DNA of 18,420 bases, from contig CANTEM010000011.1 in assembly GCA_947652805.1 (NCBI GenBank), forward strand, positions 1 to 18,420, read 5' to 3'. The stretch is from an uncultured Clostridia bacterium (lineage in GTDB: Bacteria > Bacillota > Clostridia > Oscillospirales > CAG-272). A program made the translations under genes and the position numbers. The notes under the pieces were generated by a model, which had not been told where the DNA came from, made no database searches, and saw only the letters and a program-made list of their open reading frames with translations. How positions within the stretch are numbered: the first letter of the stretch is position 1; every line of letters starts with the position of its first letter. Of this stretch, positions 13,913 to 18,420 are shown in pieces.

Positions 13913-16399
13913 ATGCCAAAGAATCAATATATCAGCCCCAGCGATGCATTTGCATCCGGATTCCTTTCTTTTGATAAAATTCCCCTGTGCCAGTATAAGA
14001 AAACCTTGGCGCAGGAAAAGAAATTGTACACCAAGGAAGATTTCCTGCGGATTTACCGGGATATGCGGATCATCCGGGAATTTGAGACAATGCTCAACGA
14101 AATCAAAACCAAAAGTGTGTACAACGGTGTAGAGTATACCAACCCCGGTCCGGCGCACCTGTCTATCGGGCAGGAGGCATCCGCGGTGGGTCAGGCATAC
14201 TGCTTGGATATCAACGACTTTACCTTCGGATCCCACCGCAGCCACGGCGAGATTCTTGCAAAGGGACTTTCCTCCATTGAAAAGCTCACGGAAACAGAAC
14301 TGTATGACATTATGAAGGAATTTCTCGGCGGCAACATCCTGAAGGTGGTAGAAGGCAAGCAGGAAAAGCAGGGAGATGTAAAGGAGCTTGCAATCGACTT
14401 CCTTCTGTACGGCGCTCTTGCGGAAATCTTTGCCCGGACCACAGGCTTCAACAAAGGGCTTGGCGGCTCCATGCACGCATTCTTTATTCCCTTCGGTATT
14501 TTCCCCAACAACGCAATCGTAGGCGGCGCGGCGCCTGTTGCCCTTGGCGCTGCTCTGTATAAACGGAGCAATCACAAAAAGGGAATCGTTATCGCCAACT
14601 CCGGCGACGGCGCACTGGGTCGGGGACCTGTTCTGGAAGCTCTCAACATGGCGTCTATGGATCAGATCCGCAAGCTGTGGGGCATGGACGGCAAATACGA
14701 TGACGGCGGCATGCCGATTCTGTTCAACGTATTCAACAACTTCTACGGCATGGGCGGTCAGACCAGAGGCGAGACCATGGGCTTTGATATTGCCGCACGT
14801 CTCGGCGCAGGCTTCAATCCGGATATGCTCCATGCAGAAAAGGTAAACGGATACGATCCTCTTGCAGTGATCGACGCTACCCAGCGCAAGAAGGAACTGC
14901 TTATAAAGGGAGAAGGTCCGGCAATGCTGGAGGTTGCAACATACCGCGTCAGCGGACACTCTCCTTCCGACTCTTCCACCTACAGAAGTCAGGAGGAAAT
15001 TGAGGAATGGAAGGCAGCTTGTCCCATTGCTGCATACCGGAGCAAGATGGTAGCAGGCGGCATTGCAACAGAAGAAGAATTTGATGCGATTGAGGAAGAT
15101 ATCATCAAACGGATCACCAAAATCTGCCGCATGTCCATTGATGAGGAAATCTCCCCCAGAATGGATCTGGACAGCCAGCCGGAGATTATTTCCTCCATTA
15201 TGTTCTCCAATCAGTCTGTGCCTTCTATGGATCCGGACAGAGAGGCAGAAGTGCTGATCCCCAAGGAAGAAAATCCCCGTCTGAAGCAGATCGCCGGCAA
15301 AGCCCGCTTTGCGTATGATGAAAAAGGCGAGATGATTCCCAAAATCAAGCAGTTTGGTCTGCGGGACGGTATTTTTGAAGCAATTATTGATAAATTCTAT
15401 GAAGATCCCACGCTGATCGCATATGGCGAGGACAACCGTGACTGGGGCGGCGCCTTTGCCGTATACCGGGGACTCACCGAGGCGATCCCGTATCATCGGT
15501 TCTTTAACTCACCTATTTCTGAGGCTGCCATTGTAGGTTCTGCCGTGGGATACGCCATGGCGGGCGGTCGTGCCATTGTAGAGCTGATGTATGCGGACTT
15601 TATCGGCTGTGCAGGCGATGAAATCTTCAACCAGCTTTCCAAGTGGCAGTCTATGTCCGCAGGCATTCTGAAAATGCCTGTGGTGGTGCGTGTATCTGTC
15701 GGTTCCAAATACGGCGCCCAGCACAGCCAGGACTGGACGGCGCTTACTGCCCATATTCCGGGACTGAAGGTTTGCTTCCCTGCAACGCCTTACGATGCAA
15801 AGGGACTTATGTGCGCGGCACTGAACGGAACCGATCCGGTCATCTTCTTTGAAAGTCAGCGGATTTATGATATCGGCGAGCAGTTCCATGCGGGCGGCGT
15901 TCCGGCAGAGAGCTATGAGGTTCCCTTTGGCGAACCGGATGTGAAGCGGGAAGGAACGGATGTGACGATCCTGACCATTGGTGCAGTATTGTACCGGGGT
16001 CTTGCCGCAGCGAAGAAGCTGGAGGAGCAGTATGGTATCAGTGCGGAAGTAATTGATGCACGTTCTATCGTACCCTTCAACTATGATAAGGTACTGGAAA
16101 GTGTGAAGAAAACCGGACGGATCATCATTGTGGGAGATGCCTGCGACAGAAACTCCGTCATGCGGGATATGGCGTCCAACATTGCGGAAATGGCGTTTGA
16201 TTATCTGGATGCGCCGCCGGTTGTATTCGGTTCCCGGAACTGGATCACCCCTGCGTATGAGTTTGAGAAGTACTTCTTCCCCCAGGCAGACGGTATTATT
16301 GATGTAATCAGTCAGAAGATTCTGCCCATTCCCGGTCATGTAAGCACGGTGAATGAATCGGAAATCGAGCATATGGAAAGAAGCAAACAGGGACTGTAA
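13913..16399 (+). CDS. Fused E1 alpha-beta subunit of a thiamine-diphosphate 2-oxoacid/acetoin dehydrogenase
   Basis: E1 decarboxylates the 2-oxoacid on thiamine diphosphate and acylates the E2 lipoyl group. Here both subunits form one 828-residue chain. The alpha part (about 40-400) has FGSHRSHGEILAKG (His108/His111 region), GLGGSMH, the cofactor motif beginning GDG at 231 and ending NN at 275-276, and YRVSGHSPSDSSTYRS, the conserved alpha loop. The beta part (about 475-828) has GEDNRDWGGAF, NSPISEAAIVG (Glu537), GAQHSQD (His604) and the C-terminal GSRNWITPAYE. Family alpha subunits have about 26 residues between GDG and NN; here there are 41, and residues 123-170 also look longer than usual. 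ATG 13913 has AAGGAG at 13896-13901. The gene closes the E2-E3-E1 operon. Substrate could be pyruvate, a branched-chain 2-oxoacid or acetoin. Confidence 0.88.
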   Translation: MPKNQYISPSDAFASGFLSFDKIPLCQYKKTLAQEKKLYTKEDFLRIYRDMRIIREFETMLNEIKTKSVYNGVEYTNPGPAHLSIGQEASAVGQAYCLDINDFTFGSHRSHGEILAKGLSSIEKLTETELYDIMKEFLGGNILKVVEGKQEKQGDVKELAIDFLLYGALAEIFARTTGFNKGLGGSMHAFFIPFGIFPNNAIVGGAAPVALGAALYKRSNHKKGIVIANSGDGALGRGPVLEALNMASMDQIRKLWGMDGKYDDGGMPILFNVFNNFYGMGGQTRGETMGFDIAARLGAGFNPDMLHAEKVNGYDPLAVIDATQRKKELLIKGEGPAMLEVATYRVSGHSPSDSSTYRSQEEIEEWKAACPIAAYRSKMVAGGIATEEEFDAIEEDIIKRITKICRMSIDEEISPRMDLDSQPEIISSIMFSNQSVPSMDPDREAEVLIPKEENPRLKQIAGKARFAYDEKGEMIPKIKQFGLRDGIFEAIIDKFYEDPTLIAYGEDNRDWGGAFAVYRGLTEAIPYHRFFNSPISEAAIVGSAVGYAMAGGRAIVELMYADFIGCAGDEIFNQLSKWQSMSAGILKMPVVVRVSVGSKYGAQHSQDWTALTAHIPGLKVCFPATPYDAKGLMCAALNGTDPVIFFESQRIYDIGEQFHAGGVPAESYEVPFGEPDVKREGTDVTILTIGAVLYRGLAAAKKLEEQYGISAEVIDARSIVPFNYDKVLESVKKTGRIIIVGDACDRNSVMRDMASNIAEMAFDYLDAPPVVFGSRNWITPAYEFEKYFFPQADGIIDVISQKILPIPGHVSTVNESEIEHMERSKQGL

Positions 16400-16406
16400 A
16401 AGATAA

Positions 16407-16440
16407 AAAGGAGAGGGATTTTCCCTCTCCTTTCCTTATT
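16407..16440 (+). terminator. Rho-independent terminator of the E2-E3-E1 operon
   Basis: AAAGGAGAGGGA (16407-16418) pairs perfectly over a TTT loop with TCCCTCTCCTTT (16422-16433), followed by CCTTATT. It lies 7 bp after the E1 stop. Confidence 0.9.
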
Positions 16441-16467
16441 ACGTTTTTGCCGGCAAGGGCGCATCCC

Positions 16468-16672
16468 AAAAAGGCTCCCCCTTGCAATATCAATCATAAA
16501 GCCCCCCTTGTGCAAAGGGGGGTGGCTCGCTGAAAGCGAGTCGGGGGGATTGTTTAAGCTGTACTACCGATTTGAAGATAATCCAATAGTGATTGTAAGA
16601 CAATCCCTCAGTCGCTTCGCGACAGCTCCCTAGGATCCGCTACGCGGCTCCAGCACATGGGAGCCTTTTTGG
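16468..16672. repeat. Intergenic hairpin repeat, copy E
   Basis: The copy is bounded by AAAAAGGCTCCC and GGGAGCCTTTTT. Inside are CCCCCCTTGTGCAAAGGGGGG, the hairpin CTCGCTGAAAGCGAG, a GGGGGATTGTTTAA...ACAATCCCT closing pair, the GTCGCTTCGCGAC hairpin and the GGATCC-stem-GGCTCC module (16633-16651). Its order matches the reverse complement of copy A, although the internal stems have different sequences. It fills most of the 313-bp space between the convergent E1 and anti-sigma genes. Confidence 0.85.
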
Positions 16673-16712
16673 CGGAATTACATCGCACTGCTCCCCCGGA
16701 AGACACGCAGCG

Positions 16713-17471
16713 CTATTCCTCGCCATGCTTTTTTCCCTGTCCCTTGTGGGTTCCGTGATGCCCGTTCCCTTGACCGCTGCTGTCTGTCTGCGGTTCGTCT
16801 TCACAGTCGTCACACAGTTTCTCCATTAAGTCCCGGATCTCCCGCATGGTCATTCCCTGTACCGTTACCGGCAGAATATCGGGATCCAGAGCCTGCAATT
16901 CCAAAAAGGCTCTGTATTTCCCAAAGGAAAGCCCCGCATCGTGGGCTGCTGCGGTATCCTTGCAGGATGCGGAGTAGCAGTAGGTATTTTTATGCTTTGC
17001 CGCGCAGTGTTCCATTTCCGAAAGGATTTTGGCAGACTGCACTTCATCCGAACCTGTAACAGTGATTGTGAGAATTTCGTCCCCTGCCAGCAGGGCGGTT
17101 ATCTTTTCACTATTCAGTACTTGATCGACTGCGTCTGTATAGCGTTTGAATTTTATATCCAGGGTATCGGACAGGGCGTGTCCGTCGGCGTTCATACCGT
17201 TTACGGAAATGATCCTGTCGAACCGGTTGACACTTAATTCAATAGACGGGTTGATATCAATGCTGATTTCTGATGTTGGCGTAAGGTAAAGCCAGCATCC
17301 TCCCACGAGCAGAAGGAGCATACAGGTGCAGGCAACGGCATATATGTGAAATTGCCGTTTGATCGGTTTTGCATGTTCCTGCATTTTTTGGGCGACAAAT
17401 GCTTTTGTTTTGCTTTTCAGTGGGTCTTCTGCCTGTATTTGCCCAAAAGCCTCTTTGATTTTATCCTTCAT
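16713..17471 (-). CDS. RsgI-like membrane anti-sigma factor
   Basis: This is a 252-residue single-pass membrane protein. Residues 1-40 are cytoplasmic and charged, 43-62 form the membrane helix, and the rest should be outside. Immediately after the helix comes SEISIDINPSIELSVNRFDRIISVNGMNADG (67-97), the hallmark of the RsgI periplasmic domain. In cellulosome-type RsgI proteins the Asn-Pro bond of this motif is cleaved autocatalytically; here it is Asn74-Pro75. A helical region follows (HDAGLSFGKYRAFLELQALDP, 177-197), then a Gly/His/Lys-rich tail (233-252). The classical RsgI N-terminal domain is not obvious. ATG 17471 is preferred over GTG 17480 because GGGAGG sits 8 bp upstream. It overlaps the sigma gene by 11 bp, so the pair is translationally coupled. 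The outer tail suggests cation sensing, but that is inference. Confidence 0.8.
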   Translation of the reverse strand: MKDKIKEAFGQIQAEDPLKSKTKAFVAQKMQEHAKPIKRQFHIYAVACTCMLLLLVGGCWLYLTPTSEISIDINPSIELSVNRFDRIISVNGMNADGHALSDTLDIKFKRYTDAVDQVLNSEKITALLAGDEILTITVTGSDEVQSAKILSEMEHCAAKHKNTYCYSASCKDTAAAHDAGLSFGKYRAFLELQALDPDILPVTVQGMTMREIRDLMEKLCDDCEDEPQTDSSGQGNGHHGTHKGQGKKHGEE

Positions 17472-17946
17472 AACCGTCACCTCCCAGTTTTTCCCGAAGC
17501 ATTTGCTTGGAACGAGTCAGAAGCGTATAAACTGTATTTACATTTTTCCCTAAAACGCGGCTGATTTGAGGTGCGGTATAATCCTCAAAATAATGCAGAT
17601 AAACAACATCTCTGTATTTTTGCGGAAGGGATAACACGGCTTCCAAAACCTCCCGGTGATCCTGGGGAATTTCAGCGGGCTGTTCCATAACTGCATCTAA
17701 CGATACGGTGCGTCTGCGGAAAAAGCTTTTCAGCAGATCCTTGCATGCGTTGACCGTTACCCGGATCAACCATGCTTTTTCATGTTCCACGCTTTCAAAC
17801 GCAACGGAGCTAAGGACATATTTCAAAAATACAGTTTGAAATATGTCCTCTGTGTCCGCATGATTTTTCAGATGAATCATACAGAGCCGCCGGACCGTAT
17901 CCGAATACCGGTCTTTGGCTCTGTTTACCTCCTGCTCGCTCCGCAT
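17461..17946 (-). CDS. ECF-type RNA polymerase sigma factor
   Basis: The 161-residue protein has the two-domain ECF layout. Region 2 covers about 10-75, with DTEDIFQTVFLKYV in place of the usual D-A-E-D-x-x-Q-x-x-F, and then HEKAWLIRVTVNACKDLLKS. Region 4 covers about 95-155 (REVLEAVLSLPQKYRDVVYLHYFEDYTAPQISRVLGKNVNTVYTLLTRSKQMLREKL), with the -35-recognising helix at NVNTVYTLLTRSKQ. It is much shorter than SigI (around 250 residues), so its pairing with an RsgI-like anti-sigma is not the classical SigI/RsgI arrangement. ATG 17946 has GAGG 7 bp upstream. It starts 26 bp after the stop of the small exported protein. The reading frame contains a perfect 15-bp inverted repeat at 17813-17849. Confidence 0.9.
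   Translation of the reverse strand: MRSEQEVNRAKDRYSDTVRRLCMIHLKNHADTEDIFQTVFLKYVLSSVAFESVEHEKAWLIRVTVNACKDLLKSFFRRRTVSLDAVMEQPAEIPQDHREVLEAVLSLPQKYRDVVYLHYFEDYTAPQISRVLGKNVNTVYTLLTRSKQMLREKLGGDGYEG
17813..17849. repeat. Perfect 15-bp inverted repeat within the sigma gene
   Basis: AGGACATATTTCAAA (17813-17827) and TTTGAAATATGTCCT (17835-17849) are exact reverse complements around a 7-nt loop. In the minus-strand mRNA this stem encodes region 2 residues EDIFQTVFLKYVL. No T-tract follows it, so it does not look like a terminator. Confidence 0.9.
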
Positions 17947-17972
17947 GCTAAAACCTCGTTTTTAAGTGGGTA

Positions 17973-18242
17973 TTACCTTCTGTGACAGCCATGGCCCCGC
18001 CCTGACCCATTTCCATGGCAGGCATTTATACCACTTTGGCCGGAAATCCTGCCGCAGGTATCACATACCCCGTCTCCATCTGCATCAGCAAAATAGCAGA
18101 CATTGCCTGCGTAATCGCAGATCCCGTCCTGATTTTCATCCACAAAGTGGCCGCCCCGCCCATGGCACGCCCCAAATGCGCTGGTAGCGCCAAGGCCAAA
18201 TACCAATCCTGCTGTTACAATGCCGATTAACTTCTTTTTCAT
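17973..18242 (-). CDS. Small exported Cys/His-rich protein with two calcium-type Asp loops
   Basis: I know of no function. The 89-residue protein starts with a signal peptide (MKKKLIGIVTAGLVFGLGATSAFGA, cleavage probably near 24-25). The mature part has two Asp-rich loops, VDENQDGICD (34-43) and ADADGDGVCD (52-61). These follow the D-x-(N/D)-x-D-G-x-x-D pattern of EF-hand-like and thrombospondin type-3 calcium sites, with a Cys in each. Seven cysteines in all (26, 42, 49, 60, 63, 75, 86) include CDTC and two CHG boxes; the tail NACHGNGSGRGHGCHRR is Gly/His-rich. ATG at 18242 has GGAGG 8 bp upstream, so the in-frame extension to 18314 is not used. Its place directly before the sigma gene, and the similar Gly/His tail of the anti-sigma factor, suggest a shared cation- or redox-related function. 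Confidence 0.75.
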   Translation of the reverse strand: MKKKLIGIVTAGLVFGLGATSAFGACHGRGGHFVDENQDGICDYAGNVCYFADADGDGVCDTCGRISGQSGINACHGNGSGRGHGCHRR

Positions 18243-18334
18243 GTCTGTTTCCTCCATATTTGTAATCATTTTCGTTTCATTAGGAATACGATTGGAAACA
18301 GGCATTCCATTCAAAAAAAAATAAAAAATTTACT

Positions 18335-18420
18335 TTACCTCAGCATATACCCGATCATGGCAGTTGTCATAATCAGCAGAGCAATTCCGGCCCAGATCAG
18401 CCCTTTCCCCTTTGAATTTT
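18335..18420 (-). CDS. C-terminal fragment of a membrane protein, 5' end outside the window
   Basis: A minus-strand frame is open from the window edge to a TAA at 18335-18337. Its 27 visible residues read NSKGKG followed by a hydrophobic helix, LIWAGIALLIMTTAMIGYML, ending in Arg. The basic flank before the helix and the single terminal Arg fit a C-terminal membrane segment or a very small membrane protein. It lies 92 bp upstream of the small exported protein in the same direction and may be the first visible member of the sigma-factor operon. No function can be assigned. The fragment is short, so the call is only moderately certain. Confidence 0.5.
   Translation of the reverse strand, partial: NSKGKGLIWAGIALLIMTTAMIGYMLR

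Noticed and set aside
13535..15496. 653-codon minus-strand frame opposite E3 and E1, and similar long frames at 4072-5370 and 6502-7842
   Set aside because: All lie opposite clear enzymes or domain proteins and translate to low-credibility Cys/His/Arg-rich sequence without recognisable motifs.
18243..18334. Possible ECF-type promoter before the small exported protein (GGAAT ... CGTA on the minus strand)
   Set aside because: The spacing is only 13 bp against the usual 16-17, and no good sigma-A pair was found either, so no promoter is claimed.

Overview
The window reads as chromosome of an anaerobic Gram-positive Firmicute, most likely an Oscillospiraceae/Ruminococcus-type gut clostridium. 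The grounds are consensus sigma-A promoters (TTGACA-17-TATACT class), strong AGGAGG ribosome sites, moderate-to-high GC genes with much more AT-rich spacers, a Re-citrate-synthase-like DRE-TIM enzyme, an RsgI-type anti-sigma factor, and a family of GGCTCCC/GGGAGCC hairpin repeats that I associate with that group. The taxonomic call is inference; there is no rRNA or other definitive marker here.

Layout. 1-417: 3' part of a membrane protein of the SdpI type. 511-3653: cinA and dxs, overlapping by ATGA and clearly co-transcribed (NMN/damaged-nucleotide salvage and isoprenoid precursor synthesis). 3712-3963: hairpin repeat copy A. 4114-5556: a Re-citrate synthase/isopropylmalate-synthase-like enzyme with its own consensus promoter, an inverted repeat over the -35 box and an EF-hand-like N-terminus. 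5693-6121: secG with an acidic tail, its own promoter and a strong hairpin terminator. 6192-6449: repeat copy B, an inverted near-identical copy of half of A. 6562-9497: a DUF5107-like/TPR protein and an EamA-type transporter, overlapping by ATGA, behind a promoter that carries a palindrome over its -10 box. 9500-9625: terminator and repeat copy C. 9787-11020: a DeoR-family regulator overlapping a YhcH/YjgK/YiaL-type sugar protein. 11031-11105: repeat copy D. 11174-16399: a complete 2-oxoacid dehydrogenase complex in the order E2-E3-E1, with E1 alpha and beta fused into one 828-residue chain, closed by a terminator. 16468-16672: repeat copy E. From 16713 to the end, on the minus strand: a transmembrane protein fragment, a small secreted Cys/His/Asp-rich protein, an ECF sigma factor and an RsgI-like anti-sigma factor.

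How the parts work together. The minus-strand cluster looks like one signalling unit: sigma and anti-sigma overlap translationally, and the small exported protein with two calcium-type loops lies 26 bp upstream in the same direction. This is my best candidate for a poorly described system. The E2-E3-E1 operon supplies every catalytic part of a lipoate-dependent 2-oxoacid (or acetoin) dehydrogenase, which is notable because such anaerobes normally use ferredoxin oxidoreductases; its substrate cannot be read from the sequence. The two blocks between 6.5 and 11 kb look like carbohydrate-related accessory functions.

The most striking non-coding signals are two. First, the hairpin repeat family sits in five intergenic spaces, and several of its stems differ between copies while remaining self-complementary. 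Second, a perfect 15-bp inverted repeat lies inside the sigma-factor reading frame.
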